Below, in pieces: positions 47,588-56,518 of a stretch of DNA of 64,000 bases. Every line of letters begins with the position of its first letter. Position 1 is the first letter of the stretch. Under the pieces are notes generated by a model. That model had not been told where the DNA came from. It did no database searches and saw nothing but the letters and a program-made list of their open reading frames with translations. This DNA comes from Terricaulis sp. GTDB taxonomy: Bacteria > Pseudomonadota > Alphaproteobacteria > Caulobacterales > Aquidulcibacteraceae. The position numbers and the translations under genes were made by a program. The stretch is from assembly GCA_024707365.1 (NCBI GenBank), contig JANPZV010000004.1, forward strand, positions 1 through 64,000, in the 5' to 3' direction.

Positions 47588-49093
47588 CAGGCGTTCTCCG
47601 TTTCGTCGAGCGCTTGAGCGAGCTCTTTCTCGAGGCCGAAATAGCGCGCGCGCTCCCAGAAGCGGGGGCGGCCAACGCCGGTGCCTTTGTGGCGGCCGAT
47701 GATGCGGCCGTTTTGATCTTCGCCTTGGATTTCGTAATTGAGCAAATCCTGGGTGATGATCGTATCGCCTTCCAGGCCGAGCACTTCGGTGATTTGCGTG
47801 ATGCGGCGCGAGCCGTCGCGCAGGCGCTGCGCCTGGATCACGACATCAACAGCGGCCACGATAATTTCGCGGATCGTTTTCGGCGGCAGCGAAAAGCCGC
47901 CCATGGTGATCATGGATTCAAGACGCGAAAGCGCCTCGCGCGGGGTGTTGGCGTGCAGCGTGCCCATCGAGCCGTCGTGGCCGGTGTTCATCGCCTGCAG
48001 CAAGTCAAACGATTCACTGCCGCGCACCTCGCCGACGATGATGCGTTCAGGCCGCATCCGCAGGCAGTTTTTGACGAGATCGCGCATCGTCACCTGGCCG
48101 GTGCCTTCAAGATTCGGCGGCCGCGTTTCAAGGCGCACCACGTGCGGCTGCTGCAGCTGCAATTCAGCCGCGTCCTCGCAGGTGATCACGCGCTCCGTCG
48201 GATCGATGAAGGCCGTCAGCGTGTTGAGCAGGGTGGTTTTGCCAGAGCCGGTGCCGCCGGAGATCAAGACGTTGCAGCGGCACGCGCCGATGATCTGCAA
48301 AATCTTCGCGCCAGCCGGCGAAATCGAGCCGAACTCCACAAGATTGGAAAGCTTGAGCTTGTCTTTCTTGAACTTACGAATGGTGAGCGTGGGCCCATCG
48401 ATCGCCAGCGGCGGCACGATGACGTTGACGCGCGATCCATCAGGCAAGCGCGCGTCGCATATGGGCGAGCTTTCATCAACGCGCCGGCCGACCTGGCTCA
48501 CGATACGCTGGCAGATGTTCATCAGCTGGCCGTTGTCGCGGAAGCGGATGCCTGTCTTGGAAATCTTGCCGCCGACTTCGATGAACACCGAATTGGCGCC
48601 ATTGACCATGATGTCGGCGATGTCATCGCGCGCCAGCAGCGGCTCAAGCGGGCCGTAGCCCAAAACGTCGTTGCAGATGTCGTCCAGCAGCGCTTCCTGC
48701 TCGGCGATCGACATCACCACATTCTTGATCGAAATGATCTCGGCGACGATGTCGCGAATTTCATCGCGCGCGCTCTCGGGATCGAGCTGCGCCAGCTGCG
48801 TGAGATCGATCGTCTCGATCAACGCATTAAAAATCGTGGATTTGACGCGATAATACGCCTCGGAGCGATATTCCGGGCCATCGCTGTTTTCAGGCGCGCG
48901 CGCTGGCGCGCTCGGCGCCGGCGCAGGGCGCGGAGCAGAAGGGGGCGCTGCATTCGCGCGCGGCGCAGCGGGGCGCGGCGCAGCAGCCGGCGCCGGCCTT
49001 GGCGCAGCGGCTTGGGGCGCGCGCGCCGCTGGAGCCGCCGGCTGCGCGGGCGCCTGGGCCGGGCTGTCCCCCGATGCTGCGCTTGCCGAACAT
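47587..49093 (-). CDS. cpaF: Tad pilus assembly ATPase TadA/CpaF
   Basis: About 501 aa across one frame change at the C5 run 49068-49072. The N-terminal tail (about 75 residues, MFGKRSIGDS then Ala/Pro/Arg-rich) is low complexity and leads to EYRSEAYYRVKSTIFNALIE. The secretion ATPase core has Walker A ISGGTGSGKTTLLNTLTAF, ITCEDAAELQLQQPHVVRLE (Asp box), RMRPERIIVGEVRGSE (Walker B) and MNTGHDGSMGTLHANTPREA (His box). It powers pilin polymerisation. It lies between cpaE and tadB with short gaps. Confidence 0.95.
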
Positions 49094-49102
49094 CGCTTCC
49101 CC

Positions 49103-50540
49103 TTAACGCTTCAAGAAAGGAAGCTTCGCCATGAGGCTCGTCTTCTTCTGCTCAACCACTTTGCGCCCGGTGAGGGAGGCGGCCAGCGTATCGATGGCGA
49201 TCGAGGATTTCGCTTGCGGCGCAACTTCGCCAATCATCTGGCCGTTGTTCGCGGCCATGCCGTAGAGCGGCGGATCGAACGGAAACACCGCAACCGGCTC
49301 AGCGCCCAATGCCTCGGAAAAATCCTTGAACGGAATTTCCGGCCGCTTGGGCACGCCGACCATCGACAGCGCGACGGTGGGCGGTGAATCATAAGGCCGC
49401 AGCGCCTTGAGCAGATCCACGATGTTCTTGGTGTTGCGCAGCGAGGCAAGATCAGGCCCCGCGACGATGATCACATCATCGGCCGCCAGCAGCGTGTGCT
49501 TGATCCAGGATGACCACACATGCGGCAGATCGAGCACGATGAACGGGCTCGTGCGGCGCACGCGCTCGATCACCGTCTCGTAGGCGTTGGCGTCAAGTTC
49601 AAACTCACGCTCAAGCGTCGCGGGCGCTGTCAGCATTTGCAGGCGCTGGGTGTGCTTGGTGGTGACGCGCTCAAGAAACACATCGTCCACGCGATCGGGC
49701 GCGGTGAGCGCATCGGCGATCGATTGCAGGCGGGTCTTGGTTGAAATCGAGCGCCGCCGTGCCGAAAGAGAGATCAAGATCAAGCAGCGTCGCGCCCACA
49801 TCCTGGCGTTCAGCGATCGACCAGGCGAGATTGTGCGCGATGGTGGAGGCGCCAACGCCGCCGCGCGCGCCGATCACCGCGATAACGCGGCCCGCGAACG
49901 GCTTTTCCGGGTTCACATAGAGCCCGCACACCGCGCGAATAAGATCAATCGGCTGGATCGGCGGCACGATATATTCGGAAACCCCGCGCGCCATCAGCTC
50001 GCGGAAGAGCGCGATATCGTTCACCGCGCCGATGATGACGACCTTGGTGCCTTGCTCGATCACTTCGGCGAGGCGATCCAGGCTGCGCAGCATGGCCGGG
50101 CCCTGCTGCAGCGTGTCGATGATCAAGAGGTTGGGGCTCGCCTGCGAAGCAAAGCGCGTGACGGCCGCATCGATGCCGCCGCCTTCCACGCTGATCTCCG
50201 CGCGCGCCATGCGCCGATCGGCGGCGACGCCCGCGATCAGATCTGCGATCTCGGGCCGATCGCATACGGCATGAATGGTGATGCGCGGCACCGGCTGTTC
50301 GGTTGAGCGTGTGTCCTCTTGGCTCACCAGCGCCGCGACGGGCGCGGCGGCTGTAAGAGAAAACGCCTCATCGTCCAAAAGCGGCGGCGGATCATTGGCT
50401 GCTTCCAGCGGCTCGGCGTCGAAGGGCGGGGGCATATCCGCGCCTTCAATGTCGCCGACGCCGAAGGTGTCGTCTTGCTCGAGCACGAAATCGTCTTCGT
50501 CTTCGAGGCGCCAAGCGGGATCGGGAGTGGGGCTGCTCAT
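49103..50540 (-). CDS. cpaE: Tad pilus localisation ATPase CpaE/TadZ
   Basis: About 478 aa across one frame change near 49745. An acidic N-terminus (LEDEDDFVLEQDDTFGVGDI), then a response-regulator-like receiver domain (NLLIIDTLQQGPAMLRSLD, KVVIIGAVNDIALFRELMAR) and a MinD/ParA-like ATPase with the deviant Walker A IGARGGVGASTIAHN and ATLLDLDLSFGTAALDFN. CpaE places the pilus machinery at the cell pole in Caulobacter. The gene follows cpaD by 9 bp. Confidence 0.92.
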
Positions 50541-50549
50541 CGCTTTTCC

Positions 50550-51239
50550 CTATTGCGCGGCGTTGCTGATTTGGATGCGCTCGTCTTGGCTGCGGGGGGC
50601 GTGGGTTTGCTCGCCCGCGCGGTAGGCGTCCATCACGGCCGCGCGGCGCTGGCCATCGCGCGGATCTTCAGTGCGTGGGCGCACGAGATCGCGCGGATCT
50701 TCAATCATCGCCGCGAGGTTGGCTTGGGTGGCGCAACCGAAGCTGCGCCAGGGCTGGTTGTTGCTGGCGTGGGCGAGGTTCTGCGTGGAGATGGATTCGC
50801 ACGCGGGCGCCTGGGCCACGTAACGCTCGAACGTCAGCAGGATGGGGCTCGCCGCATCCGCGCCATCGTGCGTGCTGGCCGCGATCGCGGCGTAGGAAAC
50901 GCCGGAATCGGCCAAAGTCACGCGCGCCTCATGCGCGATCAGCGCCGCCGCATCGCTGTTTGCGCCGCCCGCAGGCGTTGAAAGCACAAGCGCGCCATAG
51001 CCCGCGCGCAGATAATCGCTGGCAAAGCTGCGCAGATCATCGCGCGTGCGCTCAGAGAGCGCCATATCGCCGGCGGCGACGCGGATTTCCAGGCGCTGCG
51101 CGGCAGCCGTCACATTGATGCGGTGATTATCCGCCTGCGTTGGCGTCGGCGGCCCGGCGGGCGGCTTGGGCACGACAGCGCACGCGCCAAGCGCGGCAAG
51201 GCCAATAAGCATGAGGGGGAGGCGAGCGTTCATTGTCAT
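50550..51239 (-). CDS. cpaD: Tad pilus assembly lipoprotein CpaD
   Basis: 229 aa with a lipobox LAALGAC (Cys about residue 20). The CpaD/TadD-like domain shows RTRDDLRSFASDYLRAGYGA and QPWRSFGCATQANLAAMIED, the latter a family hallmark. It is thought to help the secretin in the outer membrane. The ATG overlaps the cpaC stop (ATGA). Confidence 0.9.
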   Translation of the reverse strand: MTMNARLPLMLIGLAALGACAVVPKPPAGPPTPTQADNHRINVTAAAQRLEIRVAAGDMALSERTRDDLRSFASDYLRAGYGALVLSTPAGGANSDAAALIAHEARVTLADSGVSYAAIAASTHDGADAASPILLTFERYVAQAPACESISTQNLAHASNNQPWRSFGCATQANLAAMIEDPRDLVRPRTEDPRDGQRRAAVMDAYRAGEQTHAPRSQDERIQISNAAQ

Positions 51240-52753
51240 CGTCTCACTCGATAATGTGGCCGTGAGGCCCCTTGCAGGCGCGCATCTTCGTCGCGCGCGC
51301 CGGGATTGGGGCGATAAAGCGAATTGAGCCGTCCCATAAGGACGCTCTCGGTCTCGCTCGGATTGCGGAAGCCGTCCGCGGGCGAGCGCAGATTCTCCGG
51401 GCTCGTCGGCCGCACCAGATACGGCGTGATGATGATGACGAGTTCTGTCTCGTTGTTGATGAAATCGCGCGAGCGGAACAGCGCGCCCATCACCGGCGCG
51501 TTCATCACCCCAGGCACGCCTTCATAAGCATGGCGCGTGCGCTCTTGAATGAGGCCAGCCAGCACCATCGAGCCGCCGGAGGGCATTTCAAGCGTCGTCT
51601 CCGCGCGGCGCACCTGCAGCGCCGGAATGGTGACGCCGCGGATCACCGTGGGCGGCCCGGAAGGATTGGGGATGGTGATGTCGCCGGTATTGATCGCGCC
51701 ATCGGAGGTGAGTTCGCTCACTTCGGTGGCGACCTTGAGCGAGATGCGCCCGCCCGACATCACAATCGGCGTAAAGGCAAGGCCGACGCCGAACGGCTTG
51801 AACTCGACAGAGATCTGCCCGTCATCGGAATTGACCGGCACGGGAAACTCCCCGCCCGCCAAAAACCGCGCCGCTTCACCGGAAACGGCGGTGAGGTTCG
51901 GTTCGGCAAGTATGCGCAGCAGGCCCGCGCGCTCGAATGCTTCGAGCGATGCGTCTGTGTCGCGCGGGTTCTGGCCAATGCTCTCGCGCTGGCCGCCTTC
52001 GACCTCAAGCCCGCCGAGGATGCCGCCGCTGATGGAATAGCCGGCGCGGCTGGCGATGCGGATGAATTCATCGGTGCCGACGAATTGATTGATGAGGTTC
52101 TGATAGTTCAGATTGATGCCGAGCTGGCGCACCAAGGTGCGGCTCATTTCCACCACGCGCACGCGCAGCTGCACCTGCTCGCTGCCTTCGACGGCGACGA
52201 GATTGACCACGCGATTTTCAGCGCCCGAAGCGCCGGTGTTGGCGATATAGCGCGCCGCGAGATCGTACGCGCTCGAGGCGTCCGATGGGCTGCGCGCAGC
52301 GCCCGTCAGCACGATCGAGCCGTTGATGGCTTCGGCGCGAATATTGGCGCCGCTGACGTGCCGGCTCAAAATTTCATTGAGCGGGCCGACATCGGGCTCC
52401 ACGCGGATTTCGACATTGGCGATCTGCCGGCCGTGCGCATCGAAGAAGAAGATATTGGTCTGCCCCAATTGCCGGCCCACCACGTAGGCGCGGCGCGAGG
52501 TGCGCACGGTGGCGTCGGCGATGTCGGGGTTGGAGATCAGAATGTCGCGCGCATCGGTCGGCAGATCGATGATGGCGGATTTGCCGAACGGCAAGACCAG
52601 CGACACCGCCTGCGGCCCGCCCCCGCCATTGATGCGCATCGCGGAGGCGCTGGGCGGCTCCATTTGCGCGGCGGCGATGGGCGGGGCAAGCACGGCCGCC
52701 GCCGCCGCCAACGCTGTCGCGAGTGTGGTGCGCATCGAGTTGCCGCGGCTCAT
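51236..52753 (-). CDS. cpaC: Tad pilus outer-membrane secretin CpaC
   Basis: 505 aa. Signal peptide to about residue 29 (PPIAAAQ). The pilus-assembly N-terminal domain reads LPFGKSAIIDLPTDARDILI and VVGRQLGQTNIFFFDAHGRQ; a BON-like domain follows. The secretin core contains RILAEPNLTAVSGEAARFLA, GEFPVPV and VPGVMNAPVMGALFRSRDFI, ending ELVIIITPYLV. It forms the outer-membrane pore for the pilus. It follows cpaB directly with no gap (TAA then ATG). Confidence 0.95.
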   Translation of the reverse strand: MSRGNSMRTTLATALAAAAAVLAPPIAAAQMEPPSASAMRINGGGGPQAVSLVLPFGKSAIIDLPTDARDILISNPDIADATVRTSRRAYVVGRQLGQTNIFFFDAHGRQIANVEIRVEPDVGPLNEILSRHVSGANIRAEAINGSIVLTGAARSPSDASSAYDLAARYIANTGASGAENRVVNLVAVEGSEQVQLRVRVVEMSRTLVRQLGINLNYQNLINQFVGTDEFIRIASRAGYSISGGILGGLEVEGGQRESIGQNPRDTDASLEAFERAGLLRILAEPNLTAVSGEAARFLAGGEFPVPVNSDDGQISVEFKPFGVGLAFTPIVMSGGRISLKVATEVSELTSDGAINTGDITIPNPSGPPTVIRGVTIPALQVRRAETTLEMPSGGSMVLAGLIQERTRHAYEGVPGVMNAPVMGALFRSRDFINNETELVIIITPYLVRPTSPENLRSPADGFRNPSETESVLMGRLNSLYRPNPGARDEDARLQGASRPHYRVRR

Positions 52754-53527
52754 TTAATTGCCTCCCGACACATTGCCGAACGCATGCACGCGCACAGAAT
52801 TGCCGCTGATCGGATTGGATTGGCCGCGCAGGCCCACGGTTTCGACCTCAAGCCCGCGCAAGGCGAGGCTGATCTGCCCCATCCGCTCAGCCTGCATCAG
52901 CGTGCGCGCATCGGCTTGGGCAAGCTCAAGCACGGCGTAGCTCGCGCTCACTTGCGCGGGCGCTTCGCCGGATGTTTGCGGCTGCGTCGCGCCGCCCATC
53001 GCCAGCACGCGCACGTCCGAAAGCACGACATCGCTGCGCGCCTGATCGTCATCGGTGCGGCGCGTGAGCATCACGTCCACGCGATCATTCGGTTGAATGT
53101 AGTGGCCGGCGGCGCTGGTGGCGCTGATTTCGATGGCGACGGCGCGATAGCCGGGCTCGAGCTGGGCGGCCATGAAGCCGCGCCCTTCGGGCTGAACCAC
53201 CGTCGTCATGGTGATCGGCTCGCCGGCGGCGAAGGCGCGGCGCGTCACCGCGCCCACATAATCGGTTTGCGCCGAGGGCATCACCGAGATGCGCACGAAA
53301 TTCGGCGTCACCGATTCAGTCGGGAAAATGCGCACCGCGATATCGCTGGGCGCGAGCGCGGCGCCTTGCGGAATATCGCGCGCGGCCACCAGCACCTGCT
53401 CGCCCGCGATCGGCGCGGCCGTTTGCGCAGGCGCAGCCGGGCGATTGTTCATGCTGCGAATAAGAAAGAGGGCCCCGATGGCCGCCACCGCGGCAATGGC
53501 CAAGACGATCAGCTGACGCGCTGACAT
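52754..53527 (-). CDS. cpaB: Tad pilus assembly protein CpaB/RcpC
   Basis: 257 aa. One N-terminal membrane helix (LIVLAIAAVAAIGALFLI), then an SAF domain (VLVAARDIPQGAALAPSDIA) and RcpC-type region (EPGYRAVAIEISATSAAGHY, IQPNDRVDVMLTRRTDDDQ). It is a periplasmic part of the Tad secretion system. It is the first gene of the cpaB-tadC run on the minus strand; cpaA lies 45 bp upstream. Confidence 0.93.
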   Translation of the reverse strand: MSARQLIVLAIAAVAAIGALFLIRSMNNRPAAPAQTAAPIAGEQVLVAARDIPQGAALAPSDIAVRIFPTESVTPNFVRISVMPSAQTDYVGAVTRRAFAAGEPITMTTVVQPEGRGFMAAQLEPGYRAVAIEISATSAAGHYIQPNDRVDVMLTRRTDDDQARSDVVLSDVRVLAMGGATQPQTSGEAPAQVSASYAVLELAQADARTLMQAERMGQISLALRGLEVETVGLRGQSNPISGNSVRVHAFGNVSGGN

Positions 53528-53572
53528 TGTTCTAACTCCCAGCAGGCCCGAACGCGCCGGGCCTCATCATGT

Positions 53573-54088
53573 TCATGGCTGAAACAGGGTTAACGCGCCG
53601 TTGATGAGCGGTATGGAGGGGATGGCCATCAAGCCTCCGATCATGATGGCGACGCCATAAGGCACGCCAGTTTTTGGCGTTAACAAACGATAAACAAACG
53701 GCGGCGCCGCCGCGAGCATGAGCGTATGGCTGCGCGCAAGAAGCAGGATCAAAGCGAATGCGCCGCCCGAGAGCGCGGTCCACATCAAAAACGGCGCAAG
53801 CGCGCCAAGGCCGGTCCACACCGTAACGGCCGCGAGCAATTTCGCATCGCCGCCGCCGATGATGTTGAATTGAAACAGGCAAAACCCGACCGCGAGCATG
53901 CCAAAGCCCAGCAGCAGATGAAAGCCGATGGCGCCGAGGCTCATCCCGCCCGCCAGCGCGAAAACCGGAAACGCGCCCGCCATCGCCAGCGACACCCAGT
54001 TCGGTATCGTGAGCGAAGCCACATCCGAGCACGCGGCGTAGATCAAAAGCCCGGCGAACAAGATGAGCGCGAGAAGAGCGAGCAGCAT
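53573..54088 (-). CDS. cpaA: Prepilin peptidase CpaA/TadV
   Basis: 171 aa with about six membrane helices. The two active-site aspartates of type IV prepilin peptidases are visible: Asp22 in AACSDVASLTIPNW and Asp81 in NIIGGGDAKLLAA (GxGD). It lacks the methylase domain, as in other Tad peptidases. It cleaves PilA and the TadE-like pseudopilins. I chose the ATG at 54088; the upstream extension has no hydrophobic start. The palindromic repeat at 54163 separates it from pilA. Confidence 0.92.
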   Translation of the reverse strand: MLLALLALILFAGLLIYAACSDVASLTIPNWVSLAMAGAFPVFALAGGMSLGAIGFHLLLGFGMLAVGFCLFQFNIIGGGDAKLLAAVTVWTGLGALAPFLMWTALSGGAFALILLLARSHTLMLAAAPPFVYRLLTPKTGVPYGVAIMIGGLMAIPSIPLINGALTLFQP

Positions 54089-54162
54089 AGATTCAACTTT
54101 TCGCTGCGCCGGATGAAGAATGTCTTTAGGCGCGGTTCCAGCGCTTAACTTTTTGCCCGCTT

Positions 54163-54294
54163 CCACCTAACCCCGGGGCGCGGCGAAGCCGCGAGCCCGG
54201 GGCCCAAGAACACAGGCGATAAAGATAAAGCCGCAAGCGCCTGTGTTCTTGGGCCCCGGACTTGGCGCTTACGCGCCAATCCGGGGATGGGTGG
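54163..54294. repeat. Long palindromic repeat, copy A
   Basis: The element starts CCACCTAACCCCGGGGCG and ends CCGGGGATGGGTGG. The inner arms GGGCCCAAGAACACAGGCG and CGCCTGTGTTCTTGGGCCC are perfectly complementary. Related copies lie at 54743 and 55235. This copy stands between pilA and cpaA. Confidence 0.85.
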
Positions 54295-54390
54295 CGCGCA
54301 AAGAAAAACGCCGCCCCGAAGGGCGGCGTTTGAGCAGGGGATTCCAAAAAGCGGTGGCGCCCCGGCCGCGAGGCCGAGGCGCTCGCTATA

Positions 54391-54597
54391 TTAGTTGCTG
54401 CCGCCGCCGCCGGCCGGCGTGTTGTTCGCGGTCAGTTCATCCGACACGTTTTGGAAGGTCGTGTCGAGGCTGTCGCCCAGCGCGCCGACGCCGGCGATGA
54501 TCGCAACGCCCACGAGGGCGGCGATGAGGCCGTATTCGATCGCGGTGGCGCCATCTTCGTTCGCAATAAATTTCTTGAGAGAGACCAACATACCCAT
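54391..54597 (-). CDS. pilA: Flp-type pilin PilA
   Basis: 68 aa. A short basic leader is followed by the Flp prepilin motif FIANEDGATAIEYGLIAALV: cleavage is expected after Gly and the EY pair is typical. A hydrophobic helix leads to VGALGDSLDTTFQNVSDELT and a Gly-rich tail. It is the major pilus subunit, processed by CpaA. The gene is isolated by palindromic repeats on both sides (54163-54294, 54743-54875), so it is probably a separate transcript. Confidence 0.94.
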   Translation of the reverse strand: MGMLVSLKKFIANEDGATAIEYGLIAALVGVAIIAGVGALGDSLDTTFQNVSDELTANNTPAGGGGSN

Positions 54598-54742
54598 AAC
54601 TCCATTCTGTCGAGTGCTTTTATATGCGCCCGGCTGAGCGTCGCACCCGACCCCCTTCCAGACAGGGGGCAATCTACGCGATGGAAGTTAATGTTCCCCC
54701 CAAGGAAACTGGTTTCGATTTCGTGAAGATCGATTGCTTTTT

Positions 54743-54875
54743 CCCACCCATCCCCGGGGCGATGCGCAGCATCGAGCCCGGGGCCCAAGAACACAGCCGA
54801 TAAAGATAGAACTGCAAACGCCTGTGTTCATAGGCCCCGGGCTCGCGGCTTAGCCGCGCCCCGGGGATGAGTGGG
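54743..54875. repeat. Long palindromic repeat, copy B
   Basis: Begins CCCACCCATCCCCGGGGCG and ends CCCCGGGGATGAGTGGG. Inner arms are GGGCCCAAGAACACAG and CTGTGTTCATAGGCCCC. It lies between pilA and the GIY-YIG gene, ending 7 bp before that gene's stop end. Confidence 0.85.
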
Positions 54876-54881
54876 AGGGCT

Positions 54882-55199
54882 TTATGAAAGACGCGCCCCG
54901 ATCAGCACCGGATAAAGATCGTCCCAATGCGGATTGTTGTGTTCGATGGCGTTGATCTTCCATTCGCGCCGCCATTTCTTCATGCGATATTCAAGATCGC
55001 GCGCCTCGGTGAGCAGCATGAGGGGCTGATACCAGACGAGGCGGATAACACCATATTTCGCCGTGAAGCCGCTTCCGATTCCGGCCCTATGATCGGCCAC
55101 GCGCGCAATCAGGTCGAGCGCGGAGCCGAGATAAAGCGTCCCATGCTTGCGGCTTGCGAGCATGTACGTCGCGGTGAGGCGGCTTTCATCAACGCGCAT
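54882..55199 (-). CDS. GIY-YIG domain nuclease (UPF0213-like)
   Basis: 105 aa. The GIY-YIG module begins TATYMLASRKHGTLYLGSAL (Tyr12 and YLG 23-25), with Arg33 and His37 in LIARVADHRAG. GFTAKYGVIRLVWYQPLML and EARDLEYRMKKWRREWKINA (catalytic-type Glu) follow. Single-domain members are usually called UPF0213; their cellular role is largely unknown. The gene is bracketed at short distance by palindromic repeats B and C (7 bp downstream and 36 bp upstream). I chose the ATG at 55199, as the longer frame would run into repeat C. Confidence 0.9.
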   Translation of the reverse strand: MRVDESRLTATYMLASRKHGTLYLGSALDLIARVADHRAGIGSGFTAKYGVIRLVWYQPLMLLTEARDLEYRMKKWRREWKINAIEHNNPHWDDLYPVLIGARLS

Positions 55200-55234
55200 T
55201 AACGCTTTGTCGCGCAACGACGCGCGTCGGACAA

Positions 55235-55366
55235 CCCACCCATCCCCGGGGCGATGCACAGCATCGAGCCCGGGGCCCATGAACACAGCCGTTGTGAGAA
55301 TAAGGCCGCGAACGCTTGTGTCTATGGGCCCCGGACTTGGCCTTCGGCCAATCCGGGGATGGGTGA
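55235..55366. repeat. Long palindromic repeat, copy C
   Basis: Begins CCCACCCATCCCCGGGGCG and ends CCGGGGATGGGTG. Inner arms are GGGCCCATGAACACAG and TTGTGTCTATGGGCCCC. The centre differs from copies A and B, while arms compensate (CATG...CATG changes), consistent with selection for structure. Confidence 0.85.
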
Positions 55367-55435
55367 GGGCGGTCGTTCATCCTCCCGCAACCAATGCGCG
55401 CTAGCGCTATAATGATAATGTCGGCGGAGAGTGTG

Positions 55436-55882
55436 ATGCGGTCCTTTGCGCGCGTGGCGGCGAAAGTGTTTGTGGCGGCTTTGGCGCTCACCGCCGTGCT
55501 GGCGGCGCCTGCGGCGGCGCGCGATATTCGCGTTGCGCTCGATCAAGCTTTCCCGATCCGCCTCGCTGAAGCCGCCGAAGGGGTGGCGATCGGCAATCCG
55601 GCGATTGCCGGGGTCTCGGTGCAGAATGATCGCTTCCTGTTCGTGACCGGGCGCTCTTATGGTTCGACCAACCTTGTGGTCGTCGGCGCGAGCGGCCGCG
55701 TTTTGTATTCGGGCCGCGTGCAGGTGGTGCCGGACGAAACCGATGTGGTCGTCGTCACCCGCGCGGGGCAAACCGCGCGGTTGGAGTGCACGCCGCTGTG
55801 CCGGCCGCGCCCCGATATTGGCGATGAGCCAGGCTTGGCCGGCCAAGTGCAAGGCCAGATCAATGGCCGCGGCGGCCGTTAA
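55436..55882 (+). CDS. Exported secretin N-terminal-domain protein of the Tad locus
   Basis: 148 aa: signal peptide to about residue 29 (LAAPAAARD), then a pilus-assembly N-terminal domain like that of CpaC (EGVAIGNPAIAGVSVQNDRF, VTGRSYGSTNLVVVGASGRV). It has no secretin pore domain. It ends Gly/Arg-rich (QGQINGRGGR). In Caulobacter, a small gene of this type (cpaI) lies near the TadE-like genes; equivalence is inference. GGAGA lies 6 nt upstream of ATG 55436. Confidence 0.75.
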   Translation: MRSFARVAAKVFVAALALTAVLAAPAAARDIRVALDQAFPIRLAEAAEGVAIGNPAIAGVSVQNDRFLFVTGRSYGSTNLVVVGASGRVLYSGRVQVVPDETDVVVVTRAGQTARLECTPLCRPRPDIGDEPGLAGQVQGQINGRGGR

Positions 55883-55956
55883 GGCGCGTTAACGCCCTTA
55901 TTTGACGGGATGGTAAGCGGTTCGCGCGTAGGCTCCTGCGCTCGCGGGAGGGCGCG

Positions 55957-56518
55957 ATGGTTCGACTGTTTCAATGGCGCAGAAGTATCCGCCGCTTTGC
56001 GAAAGCTAAGCGCGGTGCGGTGGCGATCGAATTCGGCCTCATCGCGATCCCATTTTTTTCTGCTGTTTGTCGGCACGGCCGAAGTCGGCTTGATGGGCCT
56101 GGGGCAGAACAGTCTCGACAATGCGACGTCAATCGTGGGCCGCGAAATCCGCACCGGGCGGGCGCAAGCCAACGGCGTTACGCAAACAGAAATTTTCGAC
56201 GCGCTCTGCGCGCAGGTGAACGACACGATGCCGATGACCTGCAATGGCAGGCTCTATCTCGATGTTCGTCGCTATCCCTCGTTCGTCGCCGCCGCCGCCG
56301 GTACGGCCGCTCCCATTGACGGGGACGGCATGTTCCAACCGGCTGATTTCCGTTTCGAGCCGGGGCTGGATTCAGAAATTGTGGTGGTGCGCGCCTTCTA
56401 TCGCTGGGAGGCGGTCACCCCGTTGCTTGATCGCGTGCTGGCCAATACCAATGGCGGGGAGCGCATTCTCGTCTCCACCATGATGTTCCGTAACGAGCCG
56501 TTCGGGGTGATCTCGTGA
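55957..56518 (+). CDS. TadE-like pseudopilin 1
   Basis: About 186 aa across one frame change in a T7 run (56053-56059). The N-terminal RFAKAKRGAVAIEFGLIAIP is a TadE-type prepilin motif with Glu following the cleavage Gly; the helix continues with FFLLFVGTAEVGLM once one T is removed. The remainder is a periplasmic domain (SLDNATSIVGREIRTGRAQA, NGRLYLDVRRYPSFVAA). It is processed by prepilin peptidase and needed for pilus assembly in related bacteria. It overlaps the next gene by GTGA. Confidence 0.85.

Noticed and set aside
47359-49134. A 591-codon plus-strand frame opposite cpaF
   Set aside because: Shadow of the pilus ATPase; Arg/His-rich with no recognisable domain.
51272-53524. A 750-codon open frame on the plus strand opposite cpaB/cpaC
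   Set aside because: It mirrors the two real genes. Its His/Arg/Ala-rich composition is typical of the antisense frame in very GC-rich DNA and it shows no domain.
39646-55366. The palindromic repeats as a CRISPR array
   Set aside because: Copies are 131-133 bp or 125 bp, few, far apart, and lack short uniform repeats with spacers; no cas genes are present.
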